NCBI GenBank assembly: GCA_948146395.1
Contig: OX411556.1
Coordinates: 4,191,083 to 4,255,082, forward strand
Reading direction: 5' to 3'
Source of the DNA: Fragum whitleyi
Taxonomy: Eukaryota; Mollusca; Bivalvia; Cardiida; Cardiidae
DNA length: 64,000 bases
A program made the translations under genes and the position numbers. Every line of letters begins with the position of its first letter. Within the stretch, counting starts at the first letter, position 1. Of the stretch, positions 31,346 to 43,548 are shown in pieces. The notes under the pieces were generated by a model, which saw only the letters and a list, made by a program, of their open reading frames with translations, did not search any database and had not been told where the DNA came from.

Positions 31346-34230
31346 AAAATAAACTTTATTATGGGACATTTATGTTTAGTTAATATTTGTCTTACAGAGT
31401 CGTAAGATGATGAGCTTTTTAGACCTCACCAACTGAACTAGAACCTGATCCAGCGCCTGAGCCTTTTGAGCCACTTTTATCTTTTAACCCCAACCAAGTT
31501 GTGTCTGACAGTCTCTGTATCCCATCCTAAAGTGTTCATGGAATCGTGGCACATCTTTATGGCTGTCATAGACCTTGCCATCTAACTTTGTTTAATTAAA
31601 ATTATTGCATAAAATGTACGTTTTCTGGTCGTTAGACAAAACCCGGGTGATAATTAACAGTTGTTAGCGGGAGAAAATGTGGATAAATCAATTAATTCAC
31701 ATGCCATTAATGCCCGGCTTTTTAAATAAAATATTCGCTATTTGGTCTTATACAATTTAATCAATTTCAATGATTCTTATATTTTTTCTGCAATGTTAGT
31801 TGGTCCTAAATGGATGTTTTATGCATTCTGTTCAGAATTCAACAAAAGTAACTTGATCTAGATGACTGCAAGCATTGATTTTTAAAATGCCAGACTTCAT
31901 TTCCTTGAAGTCTGAAATGCGTGAAAATCATTCATGTCCAACACTATCATGGAGCATACCTAAAGACGTTTCTCTAATTCCCGCGTTAAATTTTGTGACG
32001 TCAAAAATTTATCAAGCCACTTCGGTATTAGCAAAATGGATGTTGAAATGCATGACGTTATTGTTTCAAGCATATTCTTAAATTTGCCTCGTAAAATCTG
32101 GTTTTATATCGTTCTATGAAAATGATTTGCAATATCTCTGTAAATGTTAAGGCCCTTAAAAACATGAATTAATCATATAGTAACTCAATTTCTAAAATTG
32201 CAAGGCAGTACATCACACAGTCTCCATAGACAAATTGCACTATAATCATACTGTTACCAGTCAACTCAGCCCTATTATATAATCTGTTGTAACATCTTTA
32301 TGATTTTAGATATATATTATTTTGTCTTTTAATGATATACAATGCTTTACCAGACTTCATGAAATACTTGTATCTTTTCCCGGACAGTAGGTCTGGTAAA
32401 CTTAAAATTTTACCCGACCAAACTAAATTTCACCTGATGGAACAATAGAACACATTGTGTATATAGCTAGATTTTACCTGTCAGCCGGTCCTGTATTCAT
32501 GTGCAACTTATAGGACCGGCATGAATTTTACCAGACATGTCAGTGGGACTGGCGGTATTTGTGAAGTCTGCTTTACTAATGAATGTTAAACAACTTCAAC
32601 TTAAGGTCCCCATATCATAGCCCTACTGTATATACTGTCTAGATCTAGATTATTAAATTTGCAGTTCAATTGCAGGAAGGGCACATAAAGAAGAGACAAT
32701 GTGTTAAATGCCTGATAATTCTCTTGTTAAAATCTATTTATTTTACATCTATTGAGAAACGAGTGCTTACAACACTGATTAATCAATCTCAATTGCACCT
32801 TTGTGTTAAGCATGTCAAAACATGACAAAATAGAAATCCCTTATTAAACATCTGATATTGTGATAATCATCTCGTAAGTGTCAAGCAGATCAATGAATTA
32901 TCTGGTAAGTGGTGGCAGTGGTGACAAAATCAAAATCCCTTAACCATTTGATTTTCTGTTCAGCTGCAAGTAAAAGGGAAAAAGCAGGGCCTAGTTGCCC
33001 TAGTTGAGCTTGGCTCAAATGGGTAAATGGATTAAGGCAATAAACCTTCAAAAAGAATACCTGCGTTTCCTATTACAAAGGGGAAAAATTAAAGTTGGTA
33101 GGTATGATTCCCTCATCCTTTTTTTCTTCTTTTTTTTGGTTCCAATATATGAAGATTTTGCTAAAAAGAACAGAATAATTATGCAATAGACTGTAAATTA
33201 TTGTAGATATTTTTTAAAAGCATGTTGTTCTAATTCCAAAAGAATACTGGAAGTGTTATTTCTGCATGACAGAACTCTACCCTTTTCCAAACAAAAATTT
33301 GATTGACAGTTTCTGTGGAAGACGAAAAACAATGCATTTTGATCAGAAATGTCTTTGGGACAAGAGTTGGAGATACAAAAAATCTCCTGACATGGGTCAG
33401 CAAAATCTATACCACATTAAAATTCATGATTTATTGTGAATATATTTAAAAAAAAATCCCCCCCCCACCCCCCCCAAAAAAGGATAGAAATTAATCAAAA
33501 GAATAAACACTGTGTAGTTTTTGAGGGTTTGACAGACGAAGTCAACAAAAAAAGTGAAAAAAAAGGTTTTGGGTCAGCACTGAAAAATGATATTTGTCAA
33601 GAAGTAAGAAACACAGGTTTTTATTATTATTTGGAATTTATTTTGGCTTGTTTTTAGTATGGTTAGTCCTTTCCATTACCATTTAGGCAAGACGAACAAA
33701 TTTTTAGGAACATGCTTAGAACTGAACCGTTTTCAGTGTTTTAGAATTCCTTTTCGGTTTTCAATTGACTTTTCCGGTCCTTTTTGGTGCATTCCGGTGT
33801 TTACTATATCCTTCTGGTATTTTTGGTTCTTTGTTTATTTCAATCCACCCGTTAGGAAGCCTCGCGATCTATGAATTTGAAATCAGAAAATGTTACTTTG
33901 GGTAGAATTTTATCAACACATGCCTTAATTTTAGCTTAATTTCTTTTTGAAATGCCAATATTCCGCTAGCATGTTTTTGAAACCCTTTTCCAAAGTACAT
34001 TCGGGAATTTTCGGTGATAACAAAAGTTCCGAATTCTTTCCGAGGCTTTTAACTTAACAGGTACCCGTGACGTAGCAATTTTTGTTCATTGTAAGTTGCC
34101 CGCAAAAATTTGTTTCTGGGTTCGAAGTGATTGTTTTTTTTTCGTGTTTGTTAAAGAATTGCGAGATCAAATGTGGACTGGACTTAAAAAACTTTAGACA
34201 AGTAAGCTTTCTAAGTTTTACCCAATCCGA
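31346..34230. other. No gene recognised; left interior of Q copy C
   Basis: AT-rich DNA holding MITE M1 (32350-32571), a poly-C/poly-A patch near 33455-33480 and no convincing exon. Minus-strand reading of 34200-34270 gives a run of Gln followed by SDWVKLRKL. A similar Gln run and SDW occurs at the right end of copy B (near 31010), so a diverged exon of an ancestral Q gene is possible but unproven. Confidence 0.4.
32350..32571. mobile_element. MITE family M, copy M1
   Basis: About 222 bp with inverted ends (C)CAGACTTCATGAAATAC and GTATTTGTGAAGTCTG, flanked by TTTA on both sides (32346-32349 and 32572-32575). The body repeats (C)CAGTCCCAC and CCGGTCCTGTATTCATGTGC. Copy M2 is at 43319-43548. 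Confidence 0.7.
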
Positions 34231-34359
34231 TTGTATCTTTTGTTGTTGTTGTTGATTGTATAATCCTCCTCTTGTTAGGAGCACCGTTCCAGGAACGTAT
34301 AAATCCAAACAAACGAATTAAACTGTAACTTCTCGAACACAAAAAACAGAGTTTATTAT

Positions 34360-37157
34360 TTACGAAGGGTTGACACGGTCGCCATTACAGTTCGGGTTTT
34401 GCAATGCTAGCTTCTTAATATGTATTTTATAGTAAAAGTCTCTAGAGATTTTCTCGACAGTGGACGTATGCTTAAGCATCCCTGGGACAATTCTCAGCAC
34501 AGATTCAGCACAAAGAAGAACCTTCATTATGATGGGCCAGGAGTTGAAATGTTGTGACCATACCGCCTCACCCAGTGTGCTCGTGATGTGGCTTTTTAGG
34601 AGGTGTATGTACCTTTTACGAATGTCGTAGAAAGCTGGACAACGTGCAGTAAGGTGCAAAAGGTCTTCTTCTTCAAGAAAGCAATGCTGGCAAATAGGGT
34701 CTACTGTACCACTAGAGAATTTGTGAAGAGTTTGTTGGAGATTGTATGTACCAGTCAGGAATCTGGCCTTCACCGCAGCTTTCCTTACATCAGATACTAC
34801 ACAGTCTACACATGACCATACGAGATGAGTTTTACCAAGTGCAAGACTACTGGTTGGCAGATATTTCAGCGTGGACTTGTTTTTTACATCACTGATGAGT
34901 TGCTTGGTCCAGTGATCATTTACAGCTTTGTTGAAGGTTCTTTTCCATTGTATTTTTGTTTGAGTGCAGCATACCAGTTGTGTGATTGTAGGAAGTTGAT
35001 ATAGATCCAGGATGGTTTTCAGCTCATGGAAGAAACTTTTGCTGTTGTCCAAAGAACAGGCTAGTTGCCTTAGCACAAAGCTCTGGAGTGTCTGGTTTTC
35101 GCAGGTGAAAATGTTGAATGCTAGACTCAGTTTCCGTTTGTGTAGCTCAGCCTCTACCGGTAAAGCACCCAAAAGTAGTAATACTGCGGAGTTGGCCGTT
35201 CTCTTAGGAAGAGACTGTATGTTCTTCAGAGTTTGAATATGGTATTTCGATAGCATCTGTAGCTGGGAATTGGTAATTCGGAGTACTTCTAAGCCGTATA
35301 GTAAGCGTGGTAAAACATAGGCTTTGTAGATGATGAAGGAGGTTTTAGGGTCAAGCCCGTTACAACCATGGAGGCCCGTATTCATTAATGAGTAACTGGT
35401 TCGCCTGGCGCGAGAGATACTTTCACTAATATTTATTGAAGTTTCGCCTTTTCCAGATCGAATTAGTCCAAGGTGCTCTGCTTGTTTCGACTGACTAAGC
35501 TCTGTATCGTACATGGTAATTTTATGGTCTGTACGGGAGCCTTTGAGGGAGAGATCTATCAGCTTCGTCTTCGTTGGGTGAATTTTGTATCTATTTCGAT
35601 GAGCATACGTTGTGGAAACATCCAACATGGTCTGTAACTCGTTGGTTGTCGAAGCTAGAAGAGCAACATCGTCTGCGCATGTTGGACTGCCAATGTAGTT
35701 AGTTCCTAGTTTTAGCCCTAACCGTCTATTGTGAAGGGTGCTGAGAAGATTGTCTATATAAATTTTGTAAAGATGGGTGGACAAGATACCTCCCTGACAA
35801 ACACCCTGTTTGATAGGAAAACTTTCACTGAGAACGCCAGCCCATTTGACTTTCGAGGTGATATTGTTGTATAGCTCTTTGATGATCAGCCATAGAGTGC
35901 CATCAACGCCTTGTGAAGCCAGCTTGTTTAAAAGAATACTGTGGTGTACCACGTCAAAAGCCTTTTGACTGTCCAGAGTGGCCATGAGAAGTCCATCGCC
36001 ACAACATTGTACCTCAGCCTTCGCCTCGCTAATTAGGAGGGATGCAGCAATCGGGGAATGTTTTTCCGTAAAACCGAACTGTAGATCTGATTGGTAGTAG
36101 CAAAGCTTTGAGATCAAGGCATACTCAAACACTTTTCCAAAGGTTGAAGTCACAGTAATTCCTCGATAGTTCTCCATTATCTTTGGATCCTTTCCTTTCT
36201 TAAGCACTGGAGTGATAACACCACGTTTAAAAGATTCAGGAACAACTTTGTCACACAACAGTTTATTAAAAAATGCTGTTAGAAAAGGAGCAAGCACAGA
36301 TTTTCCATATTTGAAATGTTCAGCTGATAGCCCATATTCATCTGCTGCCTTCCCACTGTTTAGGCTGTCAATGGCTTTGACAATATCATTTTCGCAGAAA
36401 AATAGTTTGTTGTTTTGCTCTTGGAGTAAAGAATGGAATGATTCACAGTTCATCATGCTGAGTTGCAGATATATGTCGTCATAGTCATCATTCTTTGGAA
36501 TGGCAAGATCCTCATAATACCTTGAGAAACACTTATTCTGTTCAAACTGGTTGAAAACCTTTTGCCCATCAGAGATAATACATGAAGAGTTACTTTCCCT
36601 GGATGACTGGGATTTTTTAATAAGCTTATAAAACATATCGGATGTTGGACTGTCTCTGAGCTTCTGGTAGAACTGTTTACGAGCTTTGGCTTCGTCGGAA
36701 CGTTGCTGACTTCTGAGCTGTTTTTTGGCTAGTTTGTTCTCGAGGTATAGGTTACCACTTGAAGGCTTTCCAGCTTGGCTCCATCTAGCATATGTTGTCT
36801 TAACCGACTTTAGAGTATTAAGTACTTCTGGAGATACACGACGTTTTGGCCCATGTAGTTTAAGGACTTTGGACGGTGCTGAACACATAGCGGCATTGTT
36901 GATACAGGATGACAATTTTGTGATATAAGCGTCTATGTCTACACAGTTGAGTCGGCCTGCACCATTAGCAAGAGATGAGCAATACAGTTCATGGTTGAGA
37001 TCATTCCACATGATAGTCTTATGCTGGACTTTCTTGATTGTATATTTCTTTGGAGGACTGCAGCCGATGGAGTACTGAAAAACAGCCTGAACAGGTACAT
37101 GAGGAGATACATTAACAGGGTGCCTCTGATGGATATGGTATGTTTCAACACTTTCAG
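34360..37157 (-). CDS. LINE ORF2: reverse transcriptase and C-terminal zinc knuckle
   Basis: About 930 codons without a stop on the minus strand. RT motifs appear in order: GVITPVLKKGKDP and ENYRGITVTS (motif 2 region), LQFGF, LDSQKAFDVVHH (first catalytic Asp), IKQGVCQGGILS, CADDVALLAS (catalytic Asp pair), and the thumb region. Near the C-terminus, C-x2-C-x7-H-x4-C (CQHCFLEEEDLLHLTARC) is a zinc knuckle. The enzyme copies LINE RNA at a nicked target. The nominal open frame extends about 100 bases further 5' into the hAT end; that part is not LINE. Catalytic residues look intact, but the ORF is cut from its endonuclease by the insertion. Confidence 0.88.
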
Positions 37158-40100
37158 CAGGGATCTGCCCAGAAATCAAATCCAGAGGGCCAAATGGCCC
37201 ATTGGCTTTGAAAAAAGTGGGCCATTTGAGAAAATGTGGGGCCCCACAAATTAGCAATTTATTTTTATTGATAATCTAATATTTCCATCATTCAAGGATT
37301 CATAAGTCTGCTAGGCTTAAATATATGCTAAGTTTCTATTGACTTGTTTTAAAGAAAGATGTACAGGGCCTGGTAATAATTATAAACCATGTAAGCTTTT
37401 GATTATCAAATTGATACATTTATTTGGTCTCAATTGGTCAAAGTGGGGGTTATAGTAAGTAGACATAAGTAACTCGGTGCTAGCTAAAACAAACTTTTAT
37501 TGAATTTTTTCTGATATTTATATGATGGAAAGGATATCAAGAAACACTTGTACTTAAAGCTTACTTATTTCACTTAAACTCTAAACTGTATAATAATAAC
37601 ATGATTTGAAGAAGTTTGATCAATCAGCTGTGCAGATATATGGATTCAGAGGAATTTGAATTTTATAATTCTAATTTTTACTCTTTGATTCAAAAATCCT
37701 TCTTGCTTTCTGCTCTCTCCAATGTGATAGGGCCATTTTAAAATCAAATTCCTTTGAATCTCCTCCCTCAAGCTTAATGGTCAATAAATCATTCACAATT
37801 TCTGGTGACAATCTATTTCTTTGAGAAGTTTTTATCAAATTTTGTGCACTAAAGCCCCTCTCACAGTCAGCAGTGTGAACAGGAGCTGATAGAGCAATTT
37901 GGCTAAGTTTCAGTAAATTTGGAAATTCACTGCTGTAATATTTCATAATCAAAAACCATAGCTGGCACATCTTATCTCTTGGATAACCCTCCTGAATAAC
38001 TAGACTCTTGACATCAGACCATTCCTTTCTAGTTTTGACAGGATCAATGATGGGATCCATGGTAACCAATGGCTGGTCCTTGGTTGGTTTAGACTGTTTG
38101 CTGTTGCCATACATTTGTATCAAGATCTCAAGTTTATCATTGCCCCATGTCTCAAGTTCTTTTTGACTGCAAAAAGAAATTGGTCTAAGGGCCAATGATG
38201 CAAAAGCATAGATTATGTTACTCTCATCATCAGGAAATCTTTGGTCCAACCTCTTCAGGATCCCGTCAATTAACTTCTGCTTAATTGAATCAATGTTATT
38301 TTTACCCTGGACAACATGGTTTGACTTGAATACAACTTTACCTCTCTCTAAAGTAAAATGTTCTTTCTGTAGTTTGTCAAGGTGATATTGAGATTTACCT
38401 GACTTTATGTCATTCAAGGACTTTTTGCAATGATCAACATGAACTTTGATTAGACTGACGTCTACGTCTGCTTTTTGAAAAATCAAACATAACTCTGACA
38501 CTACAGGAAGAACATCCATAAGTAGGTAAGTTGTTGCAATAAAGTCATATTGAATCATTTTCTTCTGGTAACCCTTACCTTTTGCATCTTTATCTTGTGT
38601 GAAATATGTTATAAGTGAATCAAGTACATTGTAGATGGTTTCTACTGCAATGTAGACAGACATCCACCTTACTTGGTGCACTTCCTTTATTTTAAGGTTG
38701 GGCTCATCAAGGACTTTCTGAATATCATATAGTTTATGAGATCTTACAGCTGATGCCTTAAAATAATAAAAAATCCCGGTTAGGACACTTTGATAATCAA
38801 CAAGATATTGAATATCATCTGCAGCTTGAGAAGTAACTAGGGCCAATCTATGGGCAATGCAGTGATAGTTAACTATCATCGGATTATCCCGTAGCATGTA
38901 GCCAGTCAGACCTTCCCCTTTTCCTGTCATGGAAGCTGCACCATCAGTACCTAAACCCATTACTTTCTCAATCGGAATGTTCTTTTCTATGATTAGTTTT
39001 TTAAGCTCGGTGTAAATTGTTTTACCAGTACCACTGTCAACAGAAACATTACAAACAAAATGTGTTGAGGGTTCCATGGTCTCAGGATTAATCACTCTAC
39101 AGTACACACTCAATTTCTTTGTAACTGAAATATCTGTTGTTTCATCACAAAGAAGACTGATAAAGGGAGACAGTCTAATTTTGTCATCAACTTTCTGTCT
39201 AATCACATGAGAGATTGACTGAATAAATTCTTCAGCAGCCTTATCTGATGTGTAGGATACATTTTCTCTACAGTTCAGGTGTGAAATATCTGGACAGTTC
39301 ATATCTGTGAGAAATTGTACTAGGCTACCAAACTTCATAATTGGTAGGTTTTCTTTAGCCAACCAGAATGCAGCTTTAAAAGCACAAATCACAGATGCTT
39401 CCTTTTCATTCAAGATATTTTCAATATTTTTCACCAATGCTCCAGACTGTGAATCAGCGATAATTGAGTCCTTATGGTCTTTACTGGCGGCGTGACGTAG
39501 CAGTGTGCTAGTTTTAAAGTTTCTACAAACACCGGATGTTAAAGAATTATTCCTCTTGTATTTCAAACACAGTGAACATGTCATAACATTAGCTCCTTCG
39601 TCATACCGTAGCCAGTTATATTTTTCAAGCCACTGAGTCAGGAAACCCCGCTTTTCTTTGTTTTTTTTTAACGACCGAGTCATTTTTCTCCGACTTTTCG
39701 TCTGCTTCACCGGGACAGATTTCCTCCGATTCTGAAAGATCGGCAGATGCCGTGACATTACTAGGGCTCTGTGAACTCGGCCCAGGTTCCGAAGAGTCGA
39801 TTTCTTCACTTACTTTCGCCTTCTTTGACGAAGACCCGGCGAAAAAGTCAATAATTGTCGCTGGTCGCTTTTTAGCTTGACCGTCCATTTTTAGCTTAGT
39901 AACATGTAAACGATTTATGGTTTCCGACTTATTGGATTTCCGATAATACAGCGCCGACATTCATAGCGTGATGCGGGGTACCATATTGATTTTTATTTTG
40001 GAAAGGGCTAAAACGCGACGAGGTCGTCGCGGAAGTCGTCGCGGAAGACGGATTTTCGTCGACCTTCGCATTTGAAAATACGGCGCGCCGTAGGGCCCAT

Positions 40101-40175
40101 CTATTTGATTTTTTCGGCGCCGTCTGGTATTTTTTAGCGCCGATGCCGCAATCGCGCGTCCTGGGCAGAACTCTG
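37158..40175 (-). mobile_element. hAT-family DNA transposon (ZNF862-like transposase)
   Basis: Ends are CAGAGTTCTGCCCAG (5', high coordinate) and the inverse of CAGGGATCTGCCCAG (3', 37158), 13 of 15 bases alike. Both junctions carry CTGAAA from the LINE, consistent with an imperfect 8-bp duplication. It encodes one large hAT transposase. Both junctions separate LINE codons that otherwise join in frame. A deleted relative with the same two ends is at 52476-53274. Confidence 0.82.
37671..39888 (-). CDS. hAT transposase, nearly intact, one homopolymer frameshift
   Basis: The likely start is MDGQAKKRPATIIDFFAGSS (ATG 39886-39888), a basic region with a PCNA-box-like I-x-x-FF found in this family. 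It is followed by a Ser/Glu-rich linker and then, in another frame, FLTQWLEKYNWLRYDEG, a BED/TTF-type zinc finger (MTCSLC...LLRHAASKDH), the RNase H-like core with LLCDETTDIS (first Asp) and GLGTDGAASMTGKG (second Asp), HCIAHRLAL, and the C-terminal dimerisation domain with ADCERGFSAQN. The two frames meet at a run of nine A (complement of 39661-39669); eight A would join them. About 740 residues in all, a normal hAT size. The transposase cuts and pastes the element. A true indel or an assembly error are both possible. Confidence 0.85.
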
Positions 40176-40300
40176 TTTCAGAATCTGAACACAGAATATA
40201 GTCTATCTGAGATGTAACTTTATTGTTGAAATGATAGAAGGTTGGAGTGTCTAGATCACTACCTGCCAGAGATATCTTATATTCAGCGCGGGATGAGTTG
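40176..40300 (-). pseudogene. LINE endonuclease C-terminal fragment
   Basis: Minus-strand frame ...YKISLAGSDLDTPTFYHFNN followed by KVTSQIDYILCSDSE. T-S-Q-I-D-Y-I-L is the end of the APE-type endonuclease of non-LTR retrotransposons. Its frame continues exactly into the RT ORF beyond the hAT element. The 5' part of the endonuclease is missing. Confidence 0.78.
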
Positions 40301-40555
40301 ACTGTTCTACAAATCACGATTTTTACGATTTTTTTGCACCAAGTCGGAAGTAGTTGTTGAGTACCCGTCAAGGGTTGACCAGTGCACAAAAAGCAAAATG
40401 GCCGCCGAAAAGTCTTATGGTAGTAAGAGTTGATTTTCATTGTTTCTTGTTTTCCTTCTATTTTCCTTTTGTTTTCTCTTTTTATTTACCCGTAAGCTAT
40501 AGGCGGTCTTCAGACCGGGCCTTCGGCTCGGTCTTTCGCCCGTATAAACTTAGAA

Positions 40556-41660
40556 CGTAAGACTTGAAATCACGGATATGAATATATCAATGGAACTTTA
40601 AAAAGATTTCCGTGATTCGTTATCATTTAAATGATTAACGAGAATAATATATCCATGAATTCTGTGACAATCCGTGTTTTAATGTTGACTTTTGACCACT
40701 TATTTATTAAATTTCCGTGATATCCGTGAATGACATGTCTGTGATTTCCGTGAGTGACTTGTCCGTGATTTCTAAACAAAAACAATACAAACTCAACAAA
40801 ATCGCCAATGAATGCAATTTTATTGTCTACAATCTAAACATTGGATTGTTTTCGACTTTTTGATTTGTCTCTGATTCTATTTAATGTCTTCGCATTCTGT
40901 TCGGATAGTTTGCCAACATAAAAACTTCCTTACTAAAAGGTTTGTCCGTTATTCTTTCTTTTTTTACCTTCCGTTCTTAAAAAAAAAGATAGAAGTATTT
41001 TATGGTGATAGTTCCAACCTGCCCCCTTAGTTTTCTGCTTCCTTCGCAGGAAAAACTGTGTCCATCGGCAATCCAGTCTCCTATTTCAGGAAAATTATCG
41101 GGCCGATAAACACAAATACCACTTCCTTTTGGTAGAAAAGGCACTCTTTTATTGAACTTGGTGCTCATAAATAAATGATAAACTTCAGAAGTTGAAAGAG
41201 CTGTGTGCCTTGTAGAAATCGGCTGTTATTTCAAAAGTACTTCAAGCTCCATTCATTTTTACATCCTTGAAAACAACTTTATCGATGAAAAAAGCAACGT
41301 TCATTCCATAGATACGACGTCCAATTACAAACAACGTTGTTATGCTAAAAACCGTTGACGTTTTTAATAGGCATTACTAAATTTCAATTTCTTTTTTGGA
41401 TAACCGAAGTTCAAAAGGCAAGTATTTCCGCGAAATTCCTTGTTTCCGTGATATTTATTTGGGTAGGGCTAGATTGTCCGTGATTTCAGAAGTTTCCGGT
41501 CGAAAATAATCCGTGATTTCCGTGATTTACTTAACTTCCGGTTTTAGATTTCCGTGATTTCTCGGGTTTGCATGATACTTAGAAAAATCCCTGATCTGTG
41601 ATATCTTTGTAATTTTCCAAATAAATTTCCGTGATTTCTGTAATATTTCACTCATTCCTT
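40556..41660. repeat. Region rich in TTTCCGTGATTT motifs
   Basis: TCCGTGAT-type words recur about a dozen times (for example 40608, 40709, 40741, 41449, 41478, 41512, 41540, 41625), with more at 43186-43215 beyond D1, at 23895-23930 on the other strand and at 31274 between Q copies B and C. Spacing is irregular. A 63-codon minus frame at 40977-41168 with W-x-A-D-G-H is unassigned. Confidence 0.6.
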
Positions 41661-41668
41661 GTTTTTAG

Positions 41669-41893
41669 GTTCGATCCCCGACGGCGGCACTCATTCTTTC
41701 CGACTATTTGTCTCTCACCAATGGGTTGATAATCGTAGACCTATGTGAGATAGTAGCTGGAGGCTAGGAAAGAATGTAATGGTTGTACTGGTGGGAGAAA
41801 TACCAGGAAACCATTGTTAGGTGCTCCAGCCGCCGCGATATAACTGAAATAATGTTGAAAGCGGCGTTAAACTCCATTCAATCAATCAATCAA
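41669..41893 (+). repeat. SINE copy S6
   Basis: Near-complete copy from the B box GGTTCGATCCC through the full body to GCGGCGTTAAACTCC and ATTCAATCAATCAATCAA. It is the best-preserved copy in the window. D1 follows eight bases later. Confidence 0.92.
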
Positions 41894-41900
41894 CCTTGTT

Positions 41901-43176
41901 TTTAGCTCACCTGAGCACGAAGTGCTCAAGGTGAGCTATTGGGATCGTAAGATGTCCGTCGTCCGTCGTCAGTCGTGCGTCGTCCGTCGTGCGTCGTGCG
42001 TCATCCACAATTTCTTTAAACATCTTCTCCTCCTAAACCCGAGGGCCAATCTTGATGAAACTTGGCAGGAATGTTCCTTGGGTCAAGCTCTACCAAAGTT
42101 GTTCAAATAAATGAAATCCACCCTTAACTTTCCCTTAACCCTTAACAAAAAGGGTGAAAATATGAAAATCTTTAAAAATCTTCTTCTCTGAAACCAGAAG
42201 GCAGACAGCTTTCATATTTGGTATGTAGCATTATCTAGTGGACCTCTACCAAGTTTGTTCATATCAAGACCCTTGGGTCATATTTGGGCTTAGCCCGGGC
42301 CCAACCCTTTTTACAGAGAATCAAAGAGCGAAAAACTTTATAAATCTTCTTCTCTGTAACCAGATGGCAGACAGCTTAAATATTTGGTGTGTAGCATCAC
42401 CTAGTGGGCCTCTACCAAGTTTGTTCATAACAAGACCCTTGGGTCATATTTGTGCTTTGCATGGGTGCATCCCTTTATCTCTTATGAGCACGAAGATTAA
42501 AAAAATGAAAATCATAAAAGATCTTCTTCTCTGTAACCAGAAGACAGACAGCTTTCATATTTGGTATGTAGCATCATCTAGTGGACCTCTACCAAGTTTG
42601 TTCATATCAAGACCCTAGGATCATGTTTGGGCTTTGCCCAGGCGCAACCCTTTTTACATAGAATCAAAGAGCGAAAATCTTTAAAAATCTTCTTCTCTGA
42701 CTGTAACCAGATGGCAGACAGCTTTAATATTCGATGTGTAGCATCACCTAGTGGGCCTCTACCAAGTTTGTTCATATCAAGACCCTTGGGTCATATTTGT
42801 GCTTTGCACGGGTGCATCCCTTTATCTCTTATGAGCACGAAGGGTAAAAAAATGAAAAATGTCAAAAATCTTCTTCTCTGTAACCAGAAGGCAGACAGCT
42901 TTCATATTTGGTATATAGCATCATCTAGTTGACCTCTACCAAGTTTGTTCATATCAAGACCCTAGGATCATATTTGGGCTTCATCCGGGCGCAACCCTTT
43001 TTACATAGAATCAAAGAGCAAAAAGGCATATCTGTCTTGCTCTTCGCTGAAAACGTTCCATGGTATTGATCTTAGGCAATTATCTTCTTTTTGAAATCTG
43101 CCTATCTAATTAATGTGATGTCCCAGGGGTCATAGAGACTCAGGTGAGCGATCTAGGACCATCTTGGTCCTCTTGT
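41901..43176 (+). mobile_element. Helentron-like element D, copy D1
   Basis: Starts TTTAGCTCACCTGAGCACGA, then a GTCCGTC/GTGCGTC microsatellite and about six degenerate units of roughly 120-130 bp with CAGACAGCTTTCATATTTGG and CTACCAAGTTTGTTCATATC. It ends with the inverse CTCAGGTGAGCG, hairpin AGGACCA-TCT-TGGTCCT and CTTGT. Non-coding; the 126- and 101-codon frames inside are repeat artefacts. Confidence 0.85.
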
Positions 43177-43318
43177 TTATATATGATATCCGTGATTCCC
43201 GTGAAATCCGTGATTTGACAACCGGAAAAGTATTCCATATCAAACTATAAATGTCAGTCTTTTCACTATTGAGACGTTTCCTACTAGGGACGTTTCACAA
43301 TTTGGACATATCACTTTT

Positions 43319-43548
43319 GCAGACTTCCCGAAATTGCCATATTTTTTACCGGACAGTGGGTCTGGTAAACTTTAGATTTTTACCAGACCGAACTAAATTT
43401 CTTCAGAAATAATGATGGGACAGGGACACATTGTGTATGTGGCTAGATTTTACCCGTCAGTCGGTCCTGTATTCATGTGCAACTTACCGGACCGGCATGA
43501 TTTTTACCAGACATGTCAGTGGGACCGGCAGTATTTCGTGAAGTCTGC
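43319..43548. mobile_element. MITE family M, copy M2
   Basis: 230 bp with ends GCAGACTTCCCGAAAT and ATTTCGTGAAGTCTGC, flanked by TTTT (43315-43318 and 43549-43552). It is closely related to M1. Here the flanking sequence (the left arm of N) continues on both sides. Confidence 0.75.

Larger units (their letters stand above)
34242..40300 (-). mobile_element. 5'-truncated LINE with nested hAT transposon
   Basis: Minus-strand non-LTR retrotransposon. It runs from the end of an endonuclease domain (about 40300-40176), across a nested hAT element (37158-40175), through reverse transcriptase and C-terminal domains (37157-34360), to a short 3' region ending in a CAACAACAACAACAA tail near 34242-34256. 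Removing the hAT restores one continuous frame over the insertion point. It lies inside Q copy C. The Jockey/I group is likely; the exact clade is not certain. Confidence 0.75.
31305..40545. mobile_element. Q-family element, copy C, split by a LINE carrying a hAT element
   Basis: Left end TAGGCAAAGCCTA (31317-31329) and CGGGCGAAAGA (31335-31345); right end with the GACCGGGCC-type hairpin and TCTTTCGCCCG (40532-40542). Without the roughly 6-kb LINE/hAT block it is about 3.2 kb, as copies A and B are. Its body has diverged more, and only the ends and short parts such as the CGATTT...ACCAAGTCGGAA region near 40315 align with A and B. Confidence 0.55.

Noticed and set aside
36939..37254. Short frames overlapping the LINE and the hAT end
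   Set aside because: Shadows of the RT frame and of the hAT terminal sequence.
40977..41168. Minus-strand exon of a W-x-A-D-G-H protein
   Set aside because: The phrase recalls some transposon proteins, but the frame is short, lacks splice sites and has no partner exon; left unassigned.
42238..42932. Plus-strand frames of 126 and 101 codons
   Set aside because: Translation of the internal units of D1. The repeated SGPLPSLFI phrases follow the DNA period.
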